DNA from: Bradysia coprophila
Taxonomy: Eukaryota > Arthropoda > Insecta > Diptera > Sciaridae
Direction: 5' to 3'
Assembly (NCBI RefSeq): GCF_014529535.1
Contig: NW_023503746.1
Span: 1,178,001 to 1,242,000, forward strand
DNA: 64,000 nucleotides
Shown here: positions 36,400-47,704 of the stretch, piece by piece
How the letters are laid out: every line of letters starts with the position of its first letter
Position numbering within the stretch: the first letter of the stretch is position 1
Notes under the pieces: model-generated
The model's database searches: none
The model's input: only the letters and a program-made list of their open reading frames with translations
What the model was told of the DNA's origin: nothing
Translations under genes and position numbers: made by a program

Positions 36400-37870
36400 T
36401 GGTAACTATACATTCTGCGTTAACATTTTTACAGTTTACAACGAGGGGCAATTCTCAGTTAAATTCGAATATTCCATGCAAAAAACAAAAATTGCTGTCC
36501 AACGAATTTCAAGTTTATTCACTCCTCGATTTATAATTATCGGAAAGCATAAACAAATTTCATCAAAGACCGGGTCTCTGTGGTTGAATGCGTTGGTAAT
36601 CACAAGTTGGACTTAATAATGTTATCACATGACAGTAAAAACTAGTTGCTAGAAAGAGATTTAGCTTTTGTCGTAAATTTTAGATTATTTTCGCTTACAT
36701 TACCTCACCGCTCACCAGGTCAAGTCAGGTCAAACTGAAGACTGAGTGTTTCATTTCGTGATGTTTTAAGTAGATTTTTAAAGACGCTAGGGTAGAATAA
36801 GTGGACTGACTCCAAAAGGAGCCAAGCAAATACACCGTAGTGGGGTCTGTTGTGCAGATCGAACGCTAGGGTCCACAGTTCTCATTAGATTTTTCATCCA
36901 TCAGATTCAATAAATAATATTTTGAATATTATGATTGAATGGTCAACTTACTTCTCGAGCACGAGCATGCGTTAAATATTTCATTATTTCGTTTTTTTTA
37001 ATCACAGGCAAAATGATGTTTTAAAAATGACGAGTCATTTGTTATCGATAACAACGCTATAATCGATGAGCTCCGGTTGCTGTTCGCTTATATAACGCAA
37101 GACTTTTATTAAAACAAAAGAAGTAACAGCTTCAATCGTTATTATGGTGACAATTATCAGGGGTGGATCCAGCTTTTATTCTGACTCCAGGCGACCGCCT
37201 CGACCCCACATAGGTGGATCCGCGCCTGACAATTATTCAGGCAATATTCACTCCAATTTTAGAGAGAATCAGTGTTTATTCTGGGGAAATAAATGGCCGA
37301 AAAGTTCCTAATTTTTCCGACACGCTTTATCTGTTTTTCAATAGATCGAATATCCTCCCTCCGTTGTTTTTATAACCTTTTTTATTTTATTTTTTACGTT
37401 TTTCAGATAAATCGATAACATACGGATGGTAATTAGGAGAAACCCAAGAAACCTCTGGTTCAGGAATTTTCGGGATATTTTAAGACTTTAATTACGGTAA
37501 AAAATTTGAATGAATAATAGTTTTATTAGTCTACTATTTCCTAGCCGACTATAACAGTAAAAAGAGATCAACTCATCAACTTAAAATCAAAATGAAAAAC
37601 TTATAACCAAAATCACAGATAGGCAATACAAAAAATTAATAAATAATTTACAGAAAAGCAAGTGAAAATCAATATGTCACAATAAGTCGAAAGCATTTGT
37701 AAAAGAAAACAACAACAAAATTCAAACATAGGTAGGTAAGCACAAAAACCCAGACTAGACTGTGCCGTAAAATCAACTATTATCCGGTTGGCTTCGTCAA
37801 AGCAAAATAGATAACGAGATCATTGTAACAGAAAATCTATGCGCCATAAGAATGAGGTTTAAAGTGTGAA
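36400..37870. other. Intergenic, nothing supported
   Basis: AT-rich sequence without clear repeats or coding potential. Confidence 0.55.
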
Positions 37871-37872
37871 CC

Positions 37873-38169
37873 TCAAGGGATGCCAAAACGACCAAAAACA
37901 GAACCATCGAGCTCCTGGACGCTGCGCCTAAATTTCTGAGATGGCAGGGTGGGATCCACGTGAGCGACCGCCATGTTAAAAAGTTGGCAAGCAAAATTGA
38001 ACGGCGAATATTGGTTGTAAGTGGTCCTGCATGTATTCAAACGAATCAGTGGCGGGTTACGAAGAGCTCTCGAACCATCATACAATGAAATCCTGTCACG
38101 TAACACCTGTGAGTTGACTTTCCCGGTGAGCACGTCGTGGATAAAAAAGACAGCGGCAGATTCAATGCC
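37873..38169 (-). pseudogene. C-terminal end of a non-LTR retrotransposon reverse transcriptase (dead fragment)
   Basis: Reads AAVFFIHDVLTGKVNSQVLR, then CRTTYNQYSPFNFACQLFN and a Pro/Phe/Arg-rich end to a stop. The pattern (hydrophobic helix, G-x-VNS-x2-L, R-T-x-Y, then L-F-N and a conserved Asp) is the usual C-terminal tail of Jockey/CR1-type ORF2 in insects. A stop lies in frame just upstream and no catalytic region is present. A small palindromic element (38183-38432) abuts its 5' side. Confidence 0.6.
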
Positions 38170-38182
38170 TCACATCTGTTAT

Positions 38183-38432
38183 TTGACTATTCGCACAAAG
38201 TGCCATTAGTCTTTATATCCCTACTACAAAATGTTTGTAGAAGATGGTGATTATGTCAAATATATACGATACGAAGCATCAACGGTTGCATTTTAGTGAT
38301 TTATGTCAATGCTAGCGTCATTACTTACATCAGTCGAAGCTTTTCAGTTTACTCGAAAAGTGCGAATAGTCAAATAAAGGCTAACGGCACTTTGTGCGAA
38401 TAGTCTTTATTTGACTATTCGCACTTTGTGCA
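38183..38432. mobile_element. Small TIR element with TGACTATTCGCAC ends
   Basis: TGACTATTCGCACAAAGTGC at the left faces GGCACTTTGTGCGAATAGTC at 38386-38405. A further TTGACTATTCGCAC copy at 38410 makes a second hairpin at the right edge. Confidence 0.65.
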
Positions 38433-39617
38433 ACTAGTACCTACCTTAGAGTTATCTATAATGCTCAGCCAAAACTAAATAACGCTCGAATACCACCATC
38501 ACTTTATTTACGGCTACGTAAATCCCAGCACAAAAAAATAAAAAAAGAAATCCACAGACAGGAAGAAATCAATCTGTTTATTAGTACACTACATACTATC
38601 CGATAAATGTTTTCGACGGTGCAGATTATTTGGGTGGATGGTCGTAGGGCGTGCACTACATTCCGTTTTCCGTTTTAACTTTTAATGCAGATAATTGTTA
38701 AAGAATCAGACAATACAGTTTTAACAGGAAACTCTTCCAACAGAAATTGAAAAAGATTTTTAAAAGAATTTTCTTTTGACTCTATTCTACCGGCTGCAAG
38801 TGGCTGATGAAAATACATTAAAAACAAAACCAATTTAATGTGGAAGTCTTGTCGCGGACACTTTAGTGTCCTTTGTATTATCACAATACATACAGTTCAA
38901 GCTTTTTATCCATTTTTCTATTGAAAAGTTTAAAACTTTTCTTTAGGACAAACAAACTCATTCGAAATAAGCTGGCAAGATTAGCTTCACAATTTTTCTT
39001 TTTTTGCAAATGTTTGTCAATCGAGCGATGTTAAAGAAACGGTTAAATAGAAGGCGTAATTGTCGTAATGCTCAAAGAATAGCTTGCAAACTTCAGAAAT
39101 CGTTTTTTGCATCATTATATTTCAAATGGATGGGTGTCGTACTATTAAAGAAACAAAAAAGATTTTTCTTTTACATTTTCCCAGATTCTGTGACTACATT
39201 CCATTTCCTACATTAAATTTTATTTTGGGAACATACGTTGCAATTTTACTTTCTTGTTACATCTTTGTCGTCTTCAATTTAAATTCAATCAAACAGAATG
39301 TGTATACTGTCCCGTTTTCAATACAAATCCGTTTAAATGAAGAAAGTTTCCCTCGTATCGACAAGTCCTTTCGGACTTTGAAAGTACAAAGTTTGACTTT
39401 TCAGTCGTGAAGCTTAAAAGTTTAAATATTGTGAAATGATTCAGCCTCGGAGCATTTTGTCATATTAAATTTTGCGTTGATTCGAGTAAAAGAAAGGAAT
39501 TTTAATAACAGAATTCTTGTTGCGGGTAAAAGAATTTACTGTTTAGCGAATGGGTACATGACAACAAAATTCAAGTGACCAGCACAATAAAAAATATCCA
39601 ATGAATGGATGTATAAT
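38433..39617. other. Intergenic, nothing supported
   Basis: AT-rich. The longest open frames (69-108 codons) overlap each other in different frames and show no domain. Confidence 0.5.
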
Positions 39618-39770
39618 CATTTCAACATTATTGGGACGTATCAGGCTGGTCATAATAATTAGGTATTTTAATGGAAAGCTATCGGACGGACAATAATGAC
39701 TGGCACACCGAAATGCTGTTTGGAAACTAACGCTCATACGTAATAGATTTTTATGTGATGCTATTACATG
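39618..39770 (+). repeat. Direct duplicate of the host sequence around the 40633-42119 insertion (empty-site copy)
   Basis: TTTCAACATTATTGGGACGT and the following 110 bp recur at 40507-40632. In this copy the sequence runs on uninterrupted from ACGTAAT into AGATTTTTATGTGATGCTAT. In the other copy that same continuation appears only at 42123, after the element. Confidence 0.88.
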
Positions 39771-40632
39771 TTTACATATGATTCCAGTACATTCGTCAAA
39801 AAATTCCTTATGTTACCGTTTTCTTGGTGTGTTTTGGACTAAACCTACCTTGCCCGTTTCTCTTTTATATACTCATTGAAGAGTATAACCTGAAGTGAAT
39901 CATAATTTGCAGATCCATGAAGCAATTTATTGTCTTCTTCTCATCTTTTCTACCCCTTTACACATTCATTCCTGAACCCAATACCACATCTGTATATAGA
40001 AATACAGTTAAAACAATGCTCTGATCTGATACATCTCGCAATGACAATGAACTTTTTTACCTGTCGTCTTAAGAAAGACGCACAGGGGTTTAGAGGGTCT
40101 ACGGATTATCTGTGTAAGAAAAGAAATTTCGTCCATTGATCCACCGTTCACTCAGAGTCTCAGCGTCAGTTTTTCACCATATTCAAGACTTCAACCGAGC
40201 TAAACAGCAAAATAAAAACCACGACAGAAGGGCCATATTATAAGTCCAAGTACAGTCAAATCCGCGTAAAAACGCAAGAGCTAATTTAACAAAAACAAAA
40301 AGTCGTCCGAGTCTTATCCCTAGAGTACCTAGAGACACCGTTTCGTTCCGCTAAATTCAAAAACTTCGGAGTTCATCTTTACAATTCCCGCGAAATGTAA
40401 AGTGAAGACAAACACATTGGGGAACTCATCAGGGACGACAATGTGAGGTAGTTTTTCAATTTATATGCGTTCTACGGTAAGGTGGATAACTGTCAATCAA
40501 AGGATCATTTCAACATTATTGGGACGTATCAGGCTGGTCATAATAATTAGGTATTTTAATGGAAAGTTATCGGACGGACAATAATGACTAACACACCGAA
40601 ATGCTGTTTGGAAACTAACGCTCAAACGTAAT

Positions 40633-42119
40633 GAGGGATTCTTTTGAATTTCGACTGACCGAAATCGGCGCTATTTTTTCCACGACTTTTTTATATATGC
40701 CTAGTTAGGCCTTGGTGCCTAGGCCCCAAAACCAGTCTCAGATATTTTTGATCTTCCTTACCTGGTTGGTTGTAAGTGGCCAAAAGTCGAAAAATGGGGT
40801 TTCGTAGTCCGGATTTCATTTCCGAAAGGTGACGAGGACACGGGCGTGTGTGGGTTCGTTGGAAAGCTGAGGTCAAGTACTCCTGGGGCAAATATTAACT
40901 TCATAAAATTTGCTGATTATCGGACGAAAATATGACTTCCGGAAAATTTCTCGAAATCAAAGTAACCTCGGTGAACTTTGATGAGTTCTGTGACCTCACT
41001 AATGCAATTATTTGATTAAATTATTACTTATTATGAATGTGGAGGACCTCAGCTTTACAGCGATACCCATATTTAGTAGTTTGGAACGTGACTACGTAAC
41101 AGATAAAAATGTGTGTTACACTCCGCCAAACTACTAAATATGCGTATCGCTGTAAAGCTGAGGTCCTCCACATTCATAACAAGTAATAATTTAATCAAAT
41201 AATTGCATTAGTGAGGTCACAGCACTCATCAAAGTTCACCGAGGTTACTTTGATTTCGAGAAATTTTCCGGAAGTCATATTTTCGTCCGATAATCAGCAA
41301 ATTTTATTAAATTAATATTTGCCCCAGGAGTATTTGACCTCAGCTTTCCAACGAACCCACACACGCCCGTGTCCTCGTCACCTTACGGAAATGAAATCCG
41401 GACTACGAAACCCCATTTTTCGACTTTTGGCCACTTACAACCAACCAGGTATGGAAGATCTTTATACCTATCTAATAAAGCAAAATCCATCGAAATCCGT
41501 TCAAATTTGGCCAACCTACAAGCAAAAACGGCTTGCCACCCTGTACCTAGTTCACTCCAAGGGGTCTAACTAACGAGTCGATCATATGATTTCCATAAAC
41601 TTTTTTTTTGTCGATCGGTATTGTAAATACCTTTTATTTGACGTATCACTTACATGTTTAGCCTTTGAATGGCCGCAGATATCTTCGGAAAACGATAAAT
41701 CAGTTATGGGGCCCCAGCTCGGGAGGGGTCGACCCAAAATTGCCCATCTTCGAACTTAGCCTCACTATTTCGACTATATTTCAGGGAAAAAAATAATTTT
41801 GAAATCGGATTTGATTTACTCAAGATATCGACGTGACAGACGGACGGACAGACGGACAGACGGACGGGCGGACAAAATTTTTATTGCGGATTCGTTATCT
41901 ATGAACATAGGCAAACACTTTGCCCTTACCGTCTGCTTCGAATTCCATCAATTACACACGGCATCGTAATCCTATTAGCCCCTTCGTACTTCGTACGGGG
42001 CTAAAAATATCTGAGACTGGTTTTGGGGCCTAGGCACCAAGGCCTAACTAGGCATATGTAAAAAAGTCCCGGAAAAAATAGTGCCGATTTCGGCCAGTCG
42101 AAATTCAAAAGAATCCCTC
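40633..42119. mobile_element. Foldback element with AAT target duplication, boundaries fixed by an empty site
   Basis: Starts GAGGGATTCTTTTGAATTTC and ends GAAATTCAAAAGAATCCCTC, flanked by AAT on each side. Its two arms (40633-41084 and 41115-42119) are inverted copies separated by a 30-bp centre. The right arm is split by a 544-bp insertion (41459-42002). Mirrored open frames in the arms (MPQEYLTSAF...) result from the inverted structure. No transposase. Confidence 0.9.
41459..42002 (-). mobile_element. Repeat element of the GTCCGTCTG family, copy 2, nested
   Basis: Lies within the right arm of the foldback. The left arm gives the uninterrupted form GGAAGATC joined to AAAAATATCTGAG. On the minus strand it begins TAGCCCCGTACGAAGTACGA, carries the GTCCGTCTG run near 41850, and is homologous to about 28751-29270. 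Confidence 0.82.
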
Positions 42120-42146
42120 AATAGATTTTTATGTGATGCTATTACA

Positions 42147-42304
42147 GGTAATTTAATGTGCTTTTAGACCAAATAGGGTCTTATGTGGTTTGGATGCATC
42201 TACGATGAAATAGAAGTTCAAATGTTTAGGTGTACATCTTTCATCATAGATGCATCCAAACCACATAAGACCCTATTTGGCCCAAAAGCACATTAAATTA
42301 CCTG
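42147..42304. repeat. Palindrome with about 65-bp arms
   Basis: CAGGTAATTTAATGTGCTTT...GATGCATC is matched inverted by GATGCATCCAAACCACATAA...AAATTACCTG. Only one or two mismatches, with a short loop. Confidence 0.85.
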
Positions 42305-42710
42305 TCAAATGACGCCCTACACGACCATGTACGTTTTGTGTACCTCGAGAAATTTCAGTAAGAACAGTTGAAAACTTTAACTGCACATATTTCAGTGTCG
42401 ATGAATTTTAAACACAATAAGTCCCTATAGCTCCTATAGCCCCTATAGTCCCTTCAGCTCAATAGTACGTGTGACTACCTTTCTAATGACACCCCACACG
42501 ACCCTGTACAGCTCGTGTAACTGGAGAAGTTTTTGTAAGAAAAGTGCAAGTTTTCGGTTTTTGATCACCTTTCACCAGCCAGACAAACTTCGAAGAATTT
42601 TTTTGAAAGTGGTTTTGGCTTCTAGGGTCGAATACCTTTCTAGGCACATATAAAAAAGTCCACTGGAAAATGCGTCCGACTTTTAAATAGAATCCCTCAG
42701 AAAGAAAAAA
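42305..42710. mobile_element. Diverged solo end of the GAGGGATTC foldback family
   Basis: The end AGGCACATATAAAAAAGTCC...AGAATCCCTC resembles the right end of the element at 40633-42119, including the GGATTC-type terminus, but no matching left arm is present. Confidence 0.45.
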
Positions 42711-45700
42711 TAATTTTAGTTTGTTCTAGCTTCTCATAATAGGGAAGGTAGATAGCAATTTGTTAACAGGTGTTGGTGTACACTTCCTAATTGAGAACAT
42801 TCATTGGACATTTATTGAACTAGAACGACAAAGTCTTCTACTGCCACATCAATAACCAATGTGTCAGGTATATTCTCTTTATTAGTTGTCCGCTATAGTG
42901 CTATAGGTAATGTCAAATCATTAATCTTCTCGTTAACACCTTTTAGAGTGCTTTCCTGCTGATGGGAATATTATAGTTTTACTTTGATAGTTTTGCGTTT
43001 CAAAGTTTTGAGTTTGAATTTTGAGATTAGTGTTTAGCTGACACATTTCTCGGTTGATAGATGTGTGATAATCAGATGGGTCGATAAGTGACAATAATGT
43101 ACAAATGGAAATGCAACGCCTAAATAGAGATTAGTTAATCAAGCTACTAACAGATGCGTTCAAGAATCTATTAGGTTGTGGTATACTTATAAATCTATGT
43201 TGTCTCTTTAAACCTCTTATTTATAACATAAACGATAGTGGTGCAAAAGAAGAAAAAGTCTTTAAGAGCTAAAAACGATAAATAGGATGTGAGGGGCAAA
43301 CCACGCGACCAAATACTGGGACAGATGCTATTTGCTATTGGTGACGAATTTGCACCAATAGAAGGAAATACTACACCAATACACGCCAATGGAAGAACAT
43401 GGGACATAGTTTGCTCGCGTAGTTTCCCCTCGATAGGATGACACATTAAATGAAAATTTAACCAATGCATTGCAATGCAGAGCATCGTTTAAGTGGTGAC
43501 GATCAGAGTCTGTAGCAAAACCCCCTCGTTGTCTCATTATTTACATGCATGAACAGTTATGTGTTTTCTGAATTCCAACACGATTGAGCGAAGTTTACGA
43601 CTAGAGCGAAGCGAGGTGAACAAATAACTATTTCACAATACGACTTAATTTAAGCCTGAGTCTGAGAGAATACTTGCATAAGCATAAAATATTGTTGTTT
43701 GTAGCATGTGGCGCACAAAAGAAAAATCCGATAAACTATACGCAGTACTTACTCAATAATCCGAAACAAACAATATGCTAATGGCAAGAAGTTCCTAATA
43801 AAATATGCAAAGATCTTGTAAACAATTTTATGCTAACGAGTAAGCTAGGTCGTTTCGATGCGTTACACGAAAATTAATTTATATTTTCTGTGGACATTTG
43901 ATTTCATAACGTCGATCGTGTATTACAATTTTTAATGGGAAAATTCAGTTTTGTTTTTAAAAAGTTCACATCATCTGCGACAATTCATGGAATGAAGGAA
44001 TTCGTCACCGAATAAAAGAAAATTAAAGACGAAATGTTGAAACCTATAACAAAACCAAGTTTTACGTAATGTCACACGTACGCTATTCAAAATAAATAAA
44101 ACATTTTGTGTCATATATGGTGTACCCTCCACCTAGTCGGTTACATTATGCCATACATTATTTCAGAAAATTTATGCGAATTTTATAATCTTTTTCACTG
44201 TTCTTCATCCAACGGAAAAATATTTTTTTTTTAAACGAGAGAAGAAAATAAAGGAAAAACGACCATGTTACGTTATGGAACACTTCGTTTCACATTTTAC
44301 TCAAACGAGGAAAATGTTAACACGACATGTTTGAGCTCCATAAATTTACATTAAATCATACTTGTGTTTCGTCTGAGTCGCTTCGTGTTCCCGTGTACAC
44401 CTATAACCGTAACAGCGTTCTTTCGTTTCTTCACCATACATTTTATAGAACGTTCACCCACCACCTGTACCATATAATCTAAATGGGTGTAACGCAAGCA
44501 ACGAACACATTATTTTATACAGCATCGTATCTTACAAAATGCAAAATATTTTCAACGATATAAGTAATACACTCTGTTGGGTGGTTCGGTTGTATGATCA
44601 GAGGAGAAAAGGTATACACGATGAATCACAGTGTTTTCGAAATTATATACCATCTCGTGTCGTCTAAGCTGAATAACAATAACACAAGATGTTTAGCGAT
44701 AAGAGCTAATTGAACATAACCACAATTAGTTTAAAGCTTTTCGAATCAACTTAATTTTGAGCAAAAGTTGCAGAAATGTATTCTTATATGGCTGGGGTAT
44801 AAGCGCGTATAAGGGGTGAATATACCACGTGTTTGAATACTTTGGTTTTAATGTGCTTCTCACGGCTGAGTTAGTGGTTTTTCAGATTTGCTTACTTTTC
44901 GAAATAATTAATTTATTTTAATTAAATGGATCGTTTTCTTGCACAGACCATGGTTGTTGTGGCACTAATGTAATTATAATGGAAATTATATTATGGCTGT
45001 AATGTTAACATAGGACCGGGCTAATATATAGCCAACGGCATTACTTCAGAGAAGAAGAATGTTTACGTTAAAAGTTTTTGGATAAATGGCACTCCTCCGG
45101 CAAATTTACACAAAAATTCAACAAAGTGTTTTGTTGAACAACGAACATTAGCTTAGAAAAATACTTTAAAAGAAAAGGAAAAATGAGGCTATCAGGTTAT
45201 CCTTACACTCGTTCGAATGAACAGGTAAATATGTAACGTGTTCGTGTGGTTTGTTGATATTGTTTCTTTACGAAAATGTTACTGCAAAAATGGTTGTTTT
45301 AGTCCAATGTCCCATAGAGCAAAACGAATGTTTTAACAAGTGAAGTAATAGATTTTATGTTGAGATTGAGGTAAAACAAGTGGGAAAACGATTTAATGAT
45401 TACCGCAGCTTGAAGTTTGTGTTAAGTTAAAACCGATTTTGTAACACTTTATGCTATGGCATGCCGCCCGCTATAAAAAGTGTCACTTCCACATACATTC
45501 TGCACAATAACTGTCAATTCATACGACTATTACCTCAGCAATGCTCAGTGAGCATAAATTATTCCCTTGACTGAAAGTCATGGGTCTTATGGATGATAAA
45601 CACCCTAAAATGTTTGTCACACAATGTTTACTACATAGAGGTAAACTACTATGATTGAAAATGCATGAATGTATGACCAAAAACCTTAAATATAGAAAAT

Positions 45701-45716
45701 GTTTGTCACACTTTGA
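42711..45716. other. Intergenic, no supported feature
   Basis: About 3 kb of AT-rich sequence. The open frames are short, overlap on both strands and lack exon-like borders. Confidence 0.5.
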
Positions 45717-46075
45717 TGATTCCTTGATAACACGATAACTTGACTAATTCACAACGGATTTCCAAAAACTTTTTTTTAATCGACGGGGAATTGAATTCCT
45801 GAGGGTAAGTTCGGAGATGGGCTATGACGGTCGGGTGATCTTAGAGATATTCCCAAAAGAATTTTTGTCTTGTCGCTTGATTCCACGATAACTCGAGTAG
45901 TGTTCGATGGATTTCCAGAAACTTTTTATTAATCGACAACGAATTAAATTGATGAGGTTAAGTTAGAAGATGGGTCGTAACGGACGGGTGATCTTAGAGA
46001 TATTCCCAAAAGAATTTTTGTCTTGTTTCTTGATAACACAATAACTTAGGTAATAGACCGAGTGCTATTTTGACA
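45717..46075 (+). repeat. Tandem repeat, period 153 bp, first block
   Basis: The string (C)ACGATAAC recurs at 45732, 45885 and 46038 (as ACAATAAC), spaced 153 bp. Each unit has CAACGGATTTCCAAAAACTT-, AATCGAC-, AAGTT(C/A)GAAGATGGG- and AAAAGAATTTTTGTCTTG-like segments. Confidence 0.85.
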
Positions 46076-46915
46076 AAAAAGTTTCGAACGTCAATAAAAA
46101 TCAGATTTAGCATGATTACCACAAGAACAAATGTTTATATTTATTTTTATTAAATTATTTAAGAAATACATTGCCATCCCGGTGCCATCCCGATGGTCAA
46201 TTTGTTTCATAGCAGAAACTCTAAAAAATGTAAAATTGGATATTATTCCACAGCTGATAGGGATATTTTGTTTGTTATTATTTTTGGCAGCCATGTTCGT
46301 TTTGAAGCAAATTTTGGAGACTCACTTTGACGTCAATTTTCTATTATTTCGCAACATTTTAATCGGTGCAGATGTATATTAAATGATTAATTGAACTGTT
46401 GTGGTCACTTTAGACGCAAAATATAAACATATCACTCAATAATTAATTATAGAAACAAACATCAACTACACACATACACCGGCACAAATTTCGTTTTGAT
46501 TTTTTATAATTTCACTGAACAAATGTTATACATATGTCGTTCGTTAATAAACATTTCGAAATTCATTTTTGACCACTTTCTTCTGGATAAAAAGTTTTAT
46601 CGTTTACGTCCGCTATCGCTCATATTAAACTGTTTTTTCCGAAAATTTTCATGTGTTCACCATTTTAAACGATCAACATCACCAAACTGTCAACGATCAA
46701 AATATCCCATTCGGCGCCATTTTGGCTTTTCGTTTTAACTCTGGTAATTCATAATGTGGTCTTTCTTTTTAAGCGCTTAAATTTTCAAAATTTTTCTGAA
46801 TCTTTCATACTCAAATTAAAAATACTAACTAATACTTTTTCAACTATTTATACACGTTCCGAGCGTTTTTTCTATGTGTTCATTTGGTAAAAAATAAATT
46901 ACATCATATGAACAC
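46076..46915. other. Spacer between two blocks of 153-bp repeats
   Basis: Holds an 83-codon hydrophobic open frame (46131-46382) and an 80-codon one (46496-46738). Neither resembles a family and both are AT-biased. I do not call genes. Confidence 0.4.
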
Positions 46916-47440
46916 GGTCTATTCTCAACGGATTTCCAAAAACTTTGTTTTAATCGACGGGGAATTGAATTCCTGAGGTTAAGTTCGAAGATGGACTATA
47001 ACAGACGGGTGATCTTAGAGATATTCTCAAAAGAATTTTTGTCTTGTCGCTTGATTCCACGATAATTCGAGTAGTATTCGATGGATTTCCAAAATGTTTT
47101 TTTTTAATCGACAGCGAATTAAATTGCTGAGGGTAAGTTCGAAAATAGGTCACAACGGACGGGTGATCTTAGAGATATTCACAAAAGAATTTTTGTCTCG
47201 TTCCTAGATAACACGATAACTTCACGTAATCCTCAACGGATTTCAAAAACATTTTTTTATTAGACGGGGAATTCCATTCCCGAGGATAAGTTCAAAGATG
47301 GGCTATAACATAACGGTGGGGGATATGAGAGATATTCCCAAAAGAATTTTTGTATCGTCCCGTGATATTATCGTGTTTAAGTTGAGTAATTCTTAATGGT
47401 TTTCCACAAAAGAAAATTATAAATACTAAAAAAGAAATTT
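46916..47440 (+). repeat. Tandem repeat, period about 153 bp, second block
   Basis: Three units like those at 45717-46075, same orientation. ACGATAA anchors are at 47059 and 47213, the last unit more diverged. The AAGTTCGAAGATGG segment is also shared with the GTCCGTCTG family. Confidence 0.8.
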
Positions 47441-47704
47441 TTTGGTTAAGTTCGTTAATGGAATATACTGGAATAATATTTTAGGATTTATTCCAAAAAA
47501 AAATTGTGTAATATCTTGGTATCGATGATAAGAAAAAAATTAAAGTTTGGACGAGTGTAAACTTTGCGGCCAGAGCGAAGCGAGGGCCGTAATCACACGA
47601 GTTCCATTTTTATTTAAGAGGTAAGCGAGAAATTCGCCCCTTTCCAGGGTCTGTTAGCAGACAATAAAACTTAAGAGGCATCGGTGGTTAGCTAAAATTG
47701 TAGT

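Noticed and set aside
40691..41573. Two nearly identical open frames beginning MPQEYLTSAFQ on opposite strands
   Set aside because: They are the same sequence in the two inverted arms of the foldback element and are cut off differently.
46131..46382. 83-codon hydrophobic open frame
   Set aside because: AT-driven Phe/Ile/Leu composition and no family; the region separates repeat blocks.
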